Origin: JAHRVQ01 sp029941905
Lineage (GTDB): Bacteria > Pseudomonadota > Gammaproteobacteria > Pseudomonadales > Azotimanducaceae
Reading direction: 5' to 3'
Assembly (NCBI GenBank): GCA_029941905.1
Contig: JAPYTQ010000013.1
Span: 1 to 64,000, forward strand
Length of the DNA stretch: 64,000 nt
Of this stretch, positions 8,011 to 16,907 are shown piece by piece. Each line of letters opens with the position of its first letter. Within the stretch, counting starts at the first letter, position 1. The notes under the pieces are model-generated. The model did not search any database. It was not told the DNA's origin and was given only the letters and a program-made list of their open reading frames with translations. A program made the position numbers and the translations under genes.

Positions 8011-9135
8011 ATGTCGTTAGAAAAGATACCGGTTATCGATACTAAAGCTACCCTACGGGTGCGCCAACCGCTGGAAAAAGCCTGGACCTTACCCCCTGAA
8101 GCCTATACCTCTGCCGATATATTTAAGGCAGAAACAGACGCTGTATTCAAAAAGGACTGGATCTGCGTTGCTCGACAGGAACAGGTCGCCGAACCAGGCG
8201 ACTTTGTGTGTTTCGATTTACCCGGTCAGCCCCTTGTTATTGTCCGGGACAGGTCTGGTGAACTCCAGGCCCTATCCAGAATTTGTCTACACCGGGCTAT
8301 GCCCCTGGTTGAGGATTCAGGCAACACTAATCGCTTTACCTGTCCCTACCATAGTTGGACATATGAGCTTGATGGCAGTTTGAGAAGTGCGCCCTTGATG
8401 GATGGTGTCGAGGACTTCGACCCGAAAAAGTGCCAACTTCCTCAATTTCAGCTGGAAGTCTGGCAAGGTTTCATTTTTGTTAATCAGAACGAAGACGCAA
8501 GACCGCTTGCGCCCCAGCTGGCAAAATTCTCAAGGCTGATTCAGAACTATGATCTCGATAAACTTGAAGTTTTCCATACCCTTGATTTCCCAAGCCCTTA
8601 CAACTGGAAAATTCTCACCGAGAACTTTGTCGAGGCATACCACCATATTGGGATTCACAGAAACACATTCCAGCCTGTATACCCGGCGAAAGACTCGTTT
8701 GCTGAAGACAATGAAGGCAAACCCTGGGTGATGTTGAGGATGCCGGGACTTCACGACGAAAATGGAACCAACGTCTTTCCAAAACTCGATGACATCCAGA
8801 AAGATGAGTTGTTTGCAGCCTGTGTGTTTCCGACACTGCTGTTTGCCGCGTCGGCGAGTGGGGCGTTCTGGTATCAGCTTGAGCCTTATTCGAACGACCA
8901 AATGAATTTGAAAATACATGCCCTGGGATATCCAGAGGTTGTGCAGGCATTGGATGATGAAAGCCGGGCTGGTTTGGAAGCCGCGGTGAGCATGATCCAC
9001 CACGAAGATATCGAAGCAAACGAGGGTGTATGGAAAGGAATGCATGGCAGTACTACACAGCAGGGCCGCCTGAGCATCCTTGAGAAGCCAATCTGGCAGT
9101 TGAATCAATTATGGTTGGACAGGATGGGTGGTTAG
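8011..9135 (+). CDS. Rieske non-heme iron oxygenase, alpha subunit
   Basis: 374 residues. The Rieske 2Fe-2S domain has Cys92-x-His94 and Cys111-x2-His114. The catalytic domain carries N-F-V-E-A-Y-H-H-I-G-I-H, giving mononuclear iron ligands His211 and His216, with Glu208 where a bridging acid connects to the neighbouring Rieske centre. Such enzymes hydroxylate or demethylate aromatic rings and quaternary amines with O2. Length and the lack of an adjacent beta-subunit gene suggest an alpha-only (alpha3) enzyme. No reductase gene is next to it, so electron transfer proteins must come from elsewhere, possibly shared with the P450 system. It follows the VOC gene on the same strand. Confidence 0.92.
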   Translation: MSLEKIPVIDTKATLRVRQPLEKAWTLPPEAYTSADIFKAETDAVFKKDWICVARQEQVAEPGDFVCFDLPGQPLVIVRDRSGELQALSRICLHRAMPLVEDSGNTNRFTCPYHSWTYELDGSLRSAPLMDGVEDFDPKKCQLPQFQLEVWQGFIFVNQNEDARPLAPQLAKFSRLIQNYDLDKLEVFHTLDFPSPYNWKILTENFVEAYHHIGIHRNTFQPVYPAKDSFAEDNEGKPWVMLRMPGLHDENGTNVFPKLDDIQKDELFAACVFPTLLFAASASGAFWYQLEPYSNDQMNLKIHALGYPEVVQALDDESRAGLEAAVSMIHHEDIEANEGVWKGMHGSTTQQGRLSILEKPIWQLNQLWLDRMGG

Positions 9136-9231
9136 GTGGCACGGGGGGTTGTGTTCTGCAACTTTAGTTCTTGCTTGATTTGGCAAGACTGTGGGTTCAA
9201 TCTTCTCAAAAATCGTCAATAAGAATAAACC

Positions 9232-11193
9232 ATGGAACGACCTTATCCTGCGTATAACGGTGACGAACCCTATATCTTCGTGAGCTATGCGCACGAAGAT
9301 GACACTATTGTTTTTCCAGAAATCAGGTGGCTACAGGAACACGGATTCAACATCTGGTAGGACGAAGGTATAAGTCCAGGACGACGCTGGTCGGAAGAAT
9401 TGGCCAAATCACTCGAAGACGCCAGTCTTCTTTTGTTTCTGTGTACACCGCATTCCATAGATTCAGCAAACTGCCTCGACGAAATTAATTTCGCACTCGA
9501 TGGCGACAAACCAACTGTATCAGTACATCTTCAAAACGCAGAGCTCACGCCGGGATTGAAGCTTCGCCTGAGCTCACATCAGGCCATTTTGAAGTATGAA
9601 CTTGGTGAAAAAGAATACCGTGCAAAGCTGGTGTCCGGTATCGGTTCCTACATCACGACTGCTCCGGATGTTACATTGGAATTAACTTCTGCCGATGCAA
9701 AACGTCAGTCAGTTGCCAAGGCAGGACGCGGCATCGCTCTGCTGGCGCTTCTAGTGTTAGTGATTGGTCTGTTCTTTTTATGGTCAGGCAGGGAACCTGG
9801 AACTTCGGAGCTATCACTGCCCGGCAAAGGCGTGGATCAGAATCCAGCTCAAATATCAATCGTTGTTGTATCCCAACCGGTGCCAGGTTTTTCGGATCGT
9901 GCGGCAATTGCCGTTCTCCCCTTCATCAACATGTCTGATGACCCAAAGCAGGACTATTTTGCGGATGGAATAACGGAAGACCTTTATATTGGTCTTCAGT
10001 CATTCCAGAGTTTCCCCATTATCGCCACGACATCCACTTATGAGTATAAAAACTCAACCTCTGGTGTGAGGCAGATCGCTGAAACACTCGGTGTAGGCTA
10101 CCTCATCAAAGGGAGCGTGAGAAAAGGAGCAGAGCGTGTGCGTATAAACGTGCAACTCATCAGCCATCAAGGGCAGCAGTTGTGGGCAGAGAAATTTGAC
10201 TTTGATTTTGCTGACACGCTAATGGTTCAGGATGAGCTGATTCAGCAAGTCCTTCTGGCGATTGAACCCAAGCTGGTGATTACAGAAGCAGATCGCGCAC
10301 GGCATGTTCGTACACAGGACATGGAAGCGTGGGATTACTACTTGCAAGCCGTACCGAATGTGTTTGCACCTTTTGCATACACCAATCTGAATGGTGAACC
10401 GGTGACGGAAGAGCAGCTTCAGGAAGCAAAAAAATTGGTGGAAAAAGCGCTTGCTCTGGATCCAAATTTCGCTGCTGGTTATCGATTACTTAATCATATC
10501 TATGCCACCTACGCTTTCCAATTCAGACAGTTTGTGACTGACGAAGTGGCGAGCGCTGCCATCAAAACTGCCTTGGCGTATGGCGAAACAGCCCAGCAGC
10601 TTAGCCCGTTTGAGCCATCCGTCTGCTCCTGCCAGTCCGCACTTCTGTTAATGATTGGAAAAATCGATACGGCACGCCGGTTACAGGAAGAAGGCATCAG
10701 AGAAAATCCTTCTAACGCCTATGTACACGTGATGATGGCAAAAATACTGCAGGTTGCTGGTGAGAATGAACAGGCGTTGGTAGAGATTAATCTGGGCAAA
10801 CGGCTAAGTCCTCGTGATCTGGGCATGGCCCAATTCTTACAGTATGAAGCTACAATCCACCAGGCGATGGGAGAATTCGAGAAATCGGTAGAGCTGTCAG
10901 AAAAAGCCTTGTTGTTATCTCGTTCAAGTTACGAAGCTTCATTTACTAAGATCCTGTCGCTGTATGCAGCCGGAGATGTCGATGCCGCCCGTGATTCGGT
11001 AATGAAACTTCATAAGGATACCGGACCAGGTTTTCAGCCAGTTTCAGCCTGGGCCTATGAGCCTTTTCCGAAAGCAGTTGCTGCACGAATCACACTGGAC
11101 AGTGGGGAAGACCTCAGTGTAATGACTCTGAACCAGGGAATTAAAGCGATATTTGATCAGCTGGGGTGGCAGGAAAAAGACCTTTCAAGATGA
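9232..11193 (+). pseudogene. TIR-domain / TolB-like / TPR membrane signalling protein, interrupted by an amber codon
   Basis: Reading from the ATG at 9232 gives a TIR domain (YIFVSYAHEDD at the start, C-x-D-E-I-N-FALD near residue 85), one transmembrane helix at about 167-187, a TolB-like/FlgO-like domain (from AIAVLPF near residue 224 to about 330) and a TPR-rich C-terminus. The full frame is 653 codons. Codon 43 is TAG (9358-9360), placed between Trp and Asp-Glu-Gly, where this TIR family has Tyr (TAT or TAC). One base change explains it, and the rest of the frame is intact. An ATG at 9400 could start a protein lacking the first third of the TIR domain. It may be a recent nonsense mutation or a base error. 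TIR proteins of this type usually sense or signal at the inner membrane. Confidence 0.75.
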
Positions 11194-11260
11194 AGAAAAA
11201 TGGTAGGTATTCCCTGGAGCACCCTTTTGGTCGAAGGTGTCTCCAATTTCTGTTAAGGCT

Positions 11261-12508
11261 TTATTTCGCAGATTCCTTATTTGCCGCCTTCTGTAAGTCA
11301 GGGGCATTGTGAGACTGCATCGCTGATTGCGCCGTGACCTCCTCGGCCATTGCCGCTGCGGCTTTTTCGTTTTCCATAATCTTGGAAACCACTGCTTCAC
11401 CCGCGCGATCAAATACTTCACGATGTTCGATGACATATTTTTGCGATTCACGGTAGCTTTTCAGGTAACCATTAATTTCAGGTACTACATATCGTGCCAC
11501 GAGATCCCAGCTGTTGAAGGTATCCTTTGGATTCGCCCAGTCGTGAACAAAACCGATCACTGTGCCGAACCCACCAGTCAGGTCAATCATTTTTGTAATG
11601 GATTCGATCAGGTCATCCGGTGTACCGATAACCGCGGCAGCTTGCTCGGCGTAGGCCATTTCTTCAACCGCAGAATCCGGTGTTTCGAACGCTGTTGCAC
11701 CCGGACGCATCAGCGTGCCAACGGTGTATTCGTTATGCCACCGGTGCAACCCATCTTTTGCCTGCTCTTTTGCTTTTGCCCTGGTTTCGGCCAGGTGCCA
11801 GGACATGACGATTCGCCAGTCTTTTCGACTAACAGTGTTACCGTGTTTTGCCGCTGAATCTTCCGCAAAGCTCCATTGAGTTGGCAATGCCTGAAGACCG
11901 GCTGTTGACATGGAACCAATTGAAAGAACACCCGTTCGATGTTTTCCAGCCAGGGTCATACCAGAAGGGCTGATCATCGACGCAACCGCAAAAGGCAGAT
12001 CTTCCTGGAGTGGCAACAATTGCAGTTTTGCATCTCTCATCGTGAACCATTCACACTCGTAGTCGAATCTGTCCTCACCGCTCATGAGCCTGCGTATGAC
12101 ACCAATGGCTTCATCTTGCCGATCACGTTGTGTCATTGGATCGATCCCCAGGGTGTAAGCATCCGATGGCAAAGCACCTGGTCCTGACCCAAATATCGCG
12201 CGACCCCCGGTCATATGGTCAAGCTGCACCATTCTCTGGGCAACATTGAACGGATGGTGATACGGAAGCGAAACGACACCGGTTCCAAGATTGATTCGAT
12301 GGCTGCGTTGCCCTGCCGCTGCAAGAAACATTTCGGGCGATGCTATCATTTCCCAACCCGTCGAATGGTGCTCACCGCACCAGAATTCGTTGAAACCCAG
12401 CTTGTCCAGATGTTCAACGAAATCCAGGTCACGCTGGAATTGCAGCATGGGGTGTTCGCCAATCGGATGATGGGGCGCGAGGAAGGCACCGAAGTTGAGA
12501 TGGGTCAT
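11261..12508 (-). CDS. LLM-class flavin monooxygenase, limonene 1,2-monooxygenase-like
   Basis: 415 residues of the bacterial luciferase-like TIM-barrel family. Its opening (NFGAFLAPHHPIGEHP), F-W-C-G-E-H-H-S-T-G-W near residues 42-52 and the G-T-G-V-V-S-L-P-YHHPF segment are the pattern of the LimB limonene 1,2-monooxygenase subgroup, which uses FMNH2 from a separate reductase. That identification is from family memory, not a search, so the substrate may be another alkene or cyclic terpene. The C-terminal 40 residues are Ala/Glu/Lys-rich and probably flexible. It is a single gene facing the TIR gene; a flavin reductase is not adjacent. The ribosome binding site is weak (GGGAT). Confidence 0.85.
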   Translation of the reverse strand: MTHLNFGAFLAPHHPIGEHPMLQFQRDLDFVEHLDKLGFNEFWCGEHHSTGWEMIASPEMFLAAAGQRSHRINLGTGVVSLPYHHPFNVAQRMVQLDHMTGGRAIFGSGPGALPSDAYTLGIDPMTQRDRQDEAIGVIRRLMSGEDRFDYECEWFTMRDAKLQLLPLQEDLPFAVASMISPSGMTLAGKHRTGVLSIGSMSTAGLQALPTQWSFAEDSAAKHGNTVSRKDWRIVMSWHLAETRAKAKEQAKDGLHRWHNEYTVGTLMRPGATAFETPDSAVEEMAYAEQAAAVIGTPDDLIESITKMIDLTGGFGTVIGFVHDWANPKDTFNSWDLVARYVVPEINGYLKSYRESQKYVIEHREVFDRAGEAVVSKIMENEKAAAAMAEEVTAQSAMQSHNAPDLQKAANKESAK

Positions 12509-12605
12509 GTGGGTATCCCGTTCTGGATAATATGGTTATGGTAAAAAAATGTATACTATCAGAAGTTGAAATTGGTATCAGAAACTGAAAGAACGCGCAG
12601 CAAAA

Positions 12606-12654
12606 CCCGGGACAGTTTACTTAAATGCGTAAATCCCGTGACAGTTTACTTAAA
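12606..12654 (+). repeat. two direct copies of a dispersed GGGACAGTTTACTTA-type repeat
   Basis: Two 20-bp copies, 12606-12625 and 12635-12654, differ by one base and are 9 bp apart. The same core recurs inverted at 13668-13685 and as an inverted pair at 41003-41060. All copies are intergenic. Short repeats with this core are common in draft proteobacterial genomes near gene ends, but I cannot name the family with certainty. Confidence 0.7.
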
Positions 12655-12667
12655 CGGAGAATTCATC

Positions 12668-13096
12668 ATGAGTGACACTTATAGCGGCAGCTGTTTTTGC
12701 GGCGCAGTTGAAATTGAACTTAACGGTGCACCGGCGGCCATGGGTTATTGCCATTGCAACGACTGTTCAGAATGGGCAGCGGCACCGCTTAACGCATTCA
12801 GCCTCTGGCCACCAGAGAGCGTCAAAGTGACCAAGGGTGAAGACAATATCGGCACATTCAATAAGACCGAGAACAGTGCTCGAAAATTCTGCAACACTTG
12901 CGGTGGCCATATTATGACCGACCATCCCGGGATGAATCTCGTTGATGTTTACCCGAATGTCGTCCCGGATTTCACTCACGAACCGACCTTACATGTGTTC
13001 TATAATGAAAAGACCGTGTCGGTCAAAGATGGCTTGCCAAAGTACAATGACATGCCCACGGATTTCGGCGGGTCCGGGGAAACCCTGCCTGAGTAA
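12668..13096 (+). CDS. GFA-family glutathione-dependent formaldehyde-activating-like zinc protein
   Basis: 142 residues with the zinc-ligand pattern of the GFA/CENP-V fold: C-F-C-G near residue 9, C-H-C-N-D-C near residues 31-36, and C-N-T-C-G near residues 78-82. The founding member binds glutathione and helps formaldehyde react with it, but most relatives are uncharacterised. The ATG at 12668 is chosen because GGAG lies just before it; the open frame continues upstream through the repeat element, which is unlikely to be coding. This gene and the facing MaoC gene are enclosed by inverted copies of the dispersed repeat (12606-12654 and 13668-13685). Confidence 0.88.
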   Translation: MSDTYSGSCFCGAVEIELNGAPAAMGYCHCNDCSEWAAAPLNAFSLWPPESVKVTKGEDNIGTFNKTENSARKFCNTCGGHIMTDHPGMNLVDVYPNVVPDFTHEPTLHVFYNEKTVSVKDGLPKYNDMPTDFGGSGETLPE

Positions 13097-13151
13097 CAGT
13101 CAAGCGAGTGTAGAAACCTGTTAGTGGAGTGTCTGCATTGATGACATTCCA

Positions 13152-13613
13152 CTAAGACTCTGGCCTGCCTTTCATCATCCTTAGGGGATTGTAAGTGAGC
13201 GTTATGTCGCCTTTCTGATTAACCACACTGTTTTCAGTGCGAACTAACGCTCTATTACCTTTCGAGGCTGGCTTGATCTGCACCACTTTGCACTCCACAT
13301 GAATTGTATCGCCCGCAAACGTCGCTGCCTTGATGTTAATCTCACAGTTCAGAAAGGCGATACCTGTTCGGGAGATGGTCGCCGGAACAACAAGCCCTTC
13401 AGCCATGGAAAATACCAGGGCACCCGGAACCAGCCTTCCGGTGAAATCCGTATGGTTTTCAAGATAATCCAGAGAAGTAAAGAGCTCCTCTGTCAGGCCG
13501 GAGACACCAACAAAGTTCAGGATATCTGTTTCAGAAATGGTTCGACCGAGCGTCTGAAACTCGTACCCTTCGTGCCAGTCCTGATAGTAAAAACCGTGAC
13601 CCAGTGTTTCCAT
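13152..13613 (-). CDS. MaoC-like hot-dog dehydratase/hydratase
   Basis: 153 residues with the single hot-dog layout of MaoC-type enoyl-CoA hydratases: a segment G-R-T-I-S-E-T-D-I-L-N-F near residue 22, a G-R-L-V-P-G-A-L motif near residues 58-65, and an FLNCEINIKA-x3-GDTI strand pair near residues 87-103. Family members hydrate trans-2-enoyl-CoA. The usual D-x4-H catalytic pair is not clearly intact (ENHTDFTGRLVPG is present), so activity should be treated with care. An AGAGGA ribosome binding site precedes the ATG. It faces the GFA gene, with no partner on its own strand. Confidence 0.85.
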   Translation of the reverse strand: METLGHGFYYQDWHEGYEFQTLGRTISETDILNFVGVSGLTEELFTSLDYLENHTDFTGRLVPGALVFSMAEGLVVPATISRTGIAFLNCEINIKAATFAGDTIHVECKVVQIKPASKGNRALVRTENSVVNQKGDITLTYNPLRMMKGRPES

Positions 13614-13667
13614 GTGTTTCCTCTCAACGATGCCAGCAGTGAGACCTGCTGATCATTTTTTGATCAA

Positions 13668-13685
13668 TTAAGTAAACTGTCCCGC
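13668..13685 (-). repeat. inverted copy of the GGGACAGTTTACTTA-type repeat
   Basis: Reads on the minus strand as GCGGGACAGTTTACTTAA, matching the copies at 12606-12654 in inverse orientation. With them it flanks the roughly 1-kb GFA-MaoC segment. Confidence 0.7.
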
Positions 13686-13706
13686 AAGTTAAAACTGCTC
13701 CGCAGG

Positions 13707-14555
13707 TTAGCGGAAAACGTCAGTGAACCGGATGTTATCATTGGTAAGCCCGCTTTCAACAACGGAAAGACCGCCGCTTTTGATCATCCATTCCAAGCGG
13801 TGATCCCGGTATTCCCGTTTGAATAGTCCGGCCGCAACCGCAGCTTTGAGATCGTCCAGATTGGTGTTAGAACCATCGAAGGCAACCGCCTCGGCAGCTT
13901 CACGGCAGTGCCGGACGCTATCTCGCTGGTTGGATCGGGCGAGCCAGTCTGCCAACCTGCCTTGTGGCCCGAACCCGAAACCAACCGCGCCGTTGACAAA
14001 GGGTACAACAGCGAGATCTCCCCAGCCAAATTCACTACCGTTGAACCACAACCTGTCACCTAGTTGATCAGTTAGCCAACGGTACCATCCCTGGATTTGA
14101 TTCGATGCATTATTTTCAATCCTGTCCGCAAGATCTCCTTCAGCACGACCGAAGTAGCGAACTTCTGACAAACCCCAGGTAATCGCTTCGAAGTGCGTAT
14201 CCATCGTATCTTCCAGCATCCTGACCCTGGCACGATCCTGGGCTTGAGTAGGCAACAGTGCAGGTTCCGGCCAGCGATCTTCGATATATTCCAGAATCAC
14301 CGTGGAGTCAAACACTCGAACATTATCACCTTCCACCAGCGCAGGCACTTCGCCTCGTGGGCTAGCGCGAATGAACTCATCAACGATTGCACCACTGCCT
14401 ATACCTTCAGGCAATGGGGCATCAAACGGCACACCCTTCTCAAGCAATGCAATCTTGACCTTCTGCCCGTAGGGTGACAGAGGATGATCGTATACAATCA
14501 ATGCTGTATCACTGATGGTTGTCTCCTTGATTTGATGACATCGATTCAACGCCAT
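13707..14555 (-). CDS. glutathione S-transferase family protein
   Basis: 282 residues. The N-terminal thioredoxin-like domain starts at about residue 18 (LIVYDHPLSPYGQKVKIAL), with the helix-1 SPYGQKV segment, a cis-Pro in E-V-P-A-L near residue 70, and D-S-x-V-I-L-E-Y-I-E-D-R-W glutathione-binding helix 3 near residues 83-95. The all-helical C-terminal domain follows to about 230, with an additional 50-residue tail beyond the normal 220-230 length. GSTs conjugate or deglutathionylate electrophiles such as epoxides formed by monooxygenases, which would fit the oxygenase-rich surroundings. Divergent from the lyase-hydratase module. Confidence 0.9.
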   Translation of the reverse strand: MALNRCHQIKETTISDTALIVYDHPLSPYGQKVKIALLEKGVPFDAPLPEGIGSGAIVDEFIRASPRGEVPALVEGDNVRVFDSTVILEYIEDRWPEPALLPTQAQDRARVRMLEDTMDTHFEAITWGLSEVRYFGRAEGDLADRIENNASNQIQGWYRWLTDQLGDRLWFNGSEFGWGDLAVVPFVNGAVGFGFGPQGRLADWLARSNQRDSVRHCREAAEAVAFDGSNTNLDDLKAAVAAGLFKREYRDHRLEWMIKSGGLSVVESGLTNDNIRFTDVFR

Positions 14556-14672
14556 AATACCTGTTATAAATCGTGATGTAAGTTTGACGTGACAGTTGGC
14601 GTCGACACCATGAAATGAAGCTTACATTGTGAGTTATAGTGTTGTTTATCAAATCATAGGAGGATATGGTTA

Positions 14673-15485
14673 ATGAACATTCTGGAATCCCTGTTGGCAA
14701 AATCAACCCCTGTGGTCGCCCCTTATGTGTGTGACGGGCTGCAAGCACGTATCGCGGAACAAGCCGGGTTTGAAGCGGTTTACATGACAGGTTTTGGTAC
14801 TGCCGCCTCACGCGGTTTACCCGATGTCGGATTGCTATCAGTCACGGAAATGATCAACTCCGTACAAGTCCTGGCGGATTCCGTAGATGTGCCAGTGATA
14901 TGTGACGCTGACACCGGTTACGGTAATGCACTCAATGTTCAACGTACGGTCAGGGCCTACGAGAGAGCCGGTGCATCGGCACTACATATAGAAGATCAGG
15001 TGTGGCCAAAACGGTGTGGGTTCCTTACGGGCAAAGAAGTTATCCCATTGTCAGAGATGTTGAGTAAAGTCAAAGCAGCTGTTGACGCCAGTAGCGACAT
15101 GCTCATCATTGCCCGTACCGATGCGCTTGCTCCCGAGGGCTGGGATTCGGTCGTGGAAAGAGTCAACAGTTTCCACGAGGCAGGCGCTGACCTGGTATTT
15201 GTCGATGGCATTCGCACTCGACAGAACCTTAACGACTATATTCAAAAAACCTCTGATATACCCAAACTGTACAATGGCATACTGGACGTGCCGAAAGATG
15301 CGAACATCAGGTTGATTATTGAACCCACCACCATGTTGACAATATTTGTGGAGATGCAACGCGTCTTTAGGGCCGTGAAGCAAGGCACAGCGACCCCCAT
15401 TGACGGTTCTGAATTTATCGAGATGACAAACTTACTCGGCGTGACCGAGGCACTCGCTGTTGCCGATCAGTACGCGGTGGAGTAA
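14673..15485 (+). CDS. isocitrate lyase/PEP mutase superfamily lyase (2,3-dimethylmalate or 2-methylisocitrate lyase-like)
   Basis: 270 residues, a full-length single-domain member. Seen: G-F-G-T-A-A-S-R-G-L-P-D near residues 47-58, the Mg-binding D-A-D-T-G-Y-G loop near residue 78, I-E-D-Q near 106-109, and P-K-R-C-G-F at 112-117, with Cys115 the catalytic cysteine of the lyase branch (mutases and decarboxylases lack it). The usual KxCGH motif has Phe instead of His. Such enzymes split 2-hydroxy-dicarboxylates into a keto acid plus succinate, propionate or acetate. AGGAGG precedes the ATG. The next two genes encode an aconitase-like hydratase, so lyase and hydratase probably act in sequence. 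Confidence 0.87.
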   Translation: MNILESLLAKSTPVVAPYVCDGLQARIAEQAGFEAVYMTGFGTAASRGLPDVGLLSVTEMINSVQVLADSVDVPVICDADTGYGNALNVQRTVRAYERAGASALHIEDQVWPKRCGFLTGKEVIPLSEMLSKVKAAVDASSDMLIIARTDALAPEGWDSVVERVNSFHEAGADLVFVDGIRTRQNLNDYIQKTSDIPKLYNGILDVPKDANIRLIIEPTTMLTIFVEMQRVFRAVKQGTATPIDGSEFIEMTNLLGVTEALAVADQYAVE

Positions 15486-15497
15486 CGTTTTAAAACC

Positions 15498-16907
15498 ATG
15501 AACACCCGTAATCAAACCCTGCTGGACAAAATCTGGGACCCGCATGTGGTATCAGACTTGGGTGGCGGTTACCAGCTCCTGCATGTAGATCGTCATCTGT
15601 TGCATGATCTGGGTGGACCAATGAGTCTGCGTGCAATCGAGAAACGCGACTTGAAAGTCAGGAACCCCAACCTTACGTTTGCGGTTCCAGACCACTGCGT
15701 ATCCACCGCACCCAATCGTGACGAAAATTCCACGGAACTGGGTCGTCGGCTTATTCCGACACTGCGTTCCCGATGCGAAGTTGAAGGAATCACCTATTTC
15801 GACATCCATGATAAAGAACAGGGAATTGTCCATGTGGTTGGGCCAGAACTCGGCCTGACCGTGCCTGGCGTGACCCTGGTTTGCGGAGATAGCCATACTT
15901 GCACCCACGGGGCATTCGGCGCACTGGCGTGGGGTATTGGGACCTCCGAGGTTAACCATGTACTGGCAACCCAGTGTGTGATAGAGAAAAAACCTGGAAA
16001 GCTTCGCATTACTTTTACAGGCAAGGCGCCCCTGGGCGTCACAGCCAAAGACATGATTCTTTACGTGATTGGCAAGCACGGTGCCACCCTGGGCATCGGT
16101 TGTGGCGTCGAATTCGCAGGTGATGCGGTGCAAAGTCTTTCTATGGAAGAACGCATGACCCTGTGTAACCTGTCTATAGAACTGGGGTCGAAAATAGGTC
16201 AAATCTCTCCCGATGATACTACTTACGAGTACGTTAAGGACCGTGAGTTTGGGCCTGTTGGTAAACATTGGGATCTGGCGCTTAAATATTGGCAGTCTTT
16301 ACCCTCGGGTCCTGCTGCCCGGTTCGACAGGGAAATACAGATTGAAACCCCGGAGATAGCGCCGCAAATTACCTGGGGTACCAGTCCTGAACACACCATC
16401 GGCATTAACGATGCCGTGCCCGACCCCAACGACGCACCAGACAGTACCACCGCAGCAGCCTGGCGAGCGGCACTTGACTACATTGGACTCTCGCCGAACC
16501 AGCCCATCAAGGGCACGCCCATCCAGCGCGTATTCATCGGTTCCTGCACCAATAGCCGGTTGTCAGACCTGCAGGCAGCAGCTGACATCGCCCGGCGCGG
16601 CCAAGTTGCTGAAACCGTGACAGCCTGGGTGGTACCTGGTTCACAACGTGTTAAACGTGAGGCTGAATCATTGGGGTTGCATAAGATATTCAAGACAGCC
16701 GGATTCGAATGGCGTGAACCCGGGTGTTCCCAGTGTGTGGCAACGAACAGCGAATACGTTGCACCGTTTGAACGGTGCGTTTCAACCTCAAACCGAAACT
16801 TTGTCGGCCGCCAGGGACCGGATGCCCGGACCCATCTTGCCAGCCCCGCAATGGCCGCATTCGCCGCTATTACAGGCGTGATATCGGATATCAGGGAGAT
16901 TACCTGA
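15498..16907 (+). CDS. aconitase-family hydratase, large subunit (LeuC-like)
   Basis: 469 residues, the length of 3-isopropylmalate dehydratase large subunits. Markers: L-L-H-V-D-R-H-L-L near the N-terminus, V-C-G-D-S-H-T-C-T-H-G-A-F-G near residues 130-143, the 4Fe-4S ligand in G-S-C-T-N-S-R near residue 347, and the C-S-Q-C pair near 409-412. It should hydrate or dehydrate a 2- or 3-hydroxy-dicarboxylic acid with the small subunit encoded next. It may be the leucine-pathway enzyme, but leuA and leuB are absent and a lyase gene lies 12 bp upstream. A catabolic hydratase such as dimethylmaleate or citraconate hydratase is at least as likely. Its TGA overlaps the small-subunit ATG. Confidence 0.88.
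   Translation: MNTRNQTLLDKIWDPHVVSDLGGGYQLLHVDRHLLHDLGGPMSLRAIEKRDLKVRNPNLTFAVPDHCVSTAPNRDENSTELGRRLIPTLRSRCEVEGITYFDIHDKEQGIVHVVGPELGLTVPGVTLVCGDSHTCTHGAFGALAWGIGTSEVNHVLATQCVIEKKPGKLRITFTGKAPLGVTAKDMILYVIGKHGATLGIGCGVEFAGDAVQSLSMEERMTLCNLSIELGSKIGQISPDDTTYEYVKDREFGPVGKHWDLALKYWQSLPSGPAARFDREIQIETPEIAPQITWGTSPEHTIGINDAVPDPNDAPDSTTAAAWRAALDYIGLSPNQPIKGTPIQRVFIGSCTNSRLSDLQAAADIARRGQVAETVTAWVVPGSQRVKREAESLGLHKIFKTAGFEWREPGCSQCVATNSEYVAPFERCVSTSNRNFVGRQGPDARTHLASPAMAAFAAITGVISDIREIT

Noticed and set aside
8530..9108. Minus-strand open frame of 192 codons
   Set aside because: Antisense shadow of the Rieske oxygenase gene.
9358..9360. TAG as pyrrolysine or programmed read-through
   Set aside because: The position is a conserved Tyr in the TIR family, one base from TAT/TAC. 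No pyrrolysine machinery is visible. Mutation or error is simpler.
15552..16268. Long minus-strand open frame of 238 codons
   Set aside because: Lies entirely inside the LeuC-like gene on the other strand; protein has no domain features and the plus-strand gene is certain.
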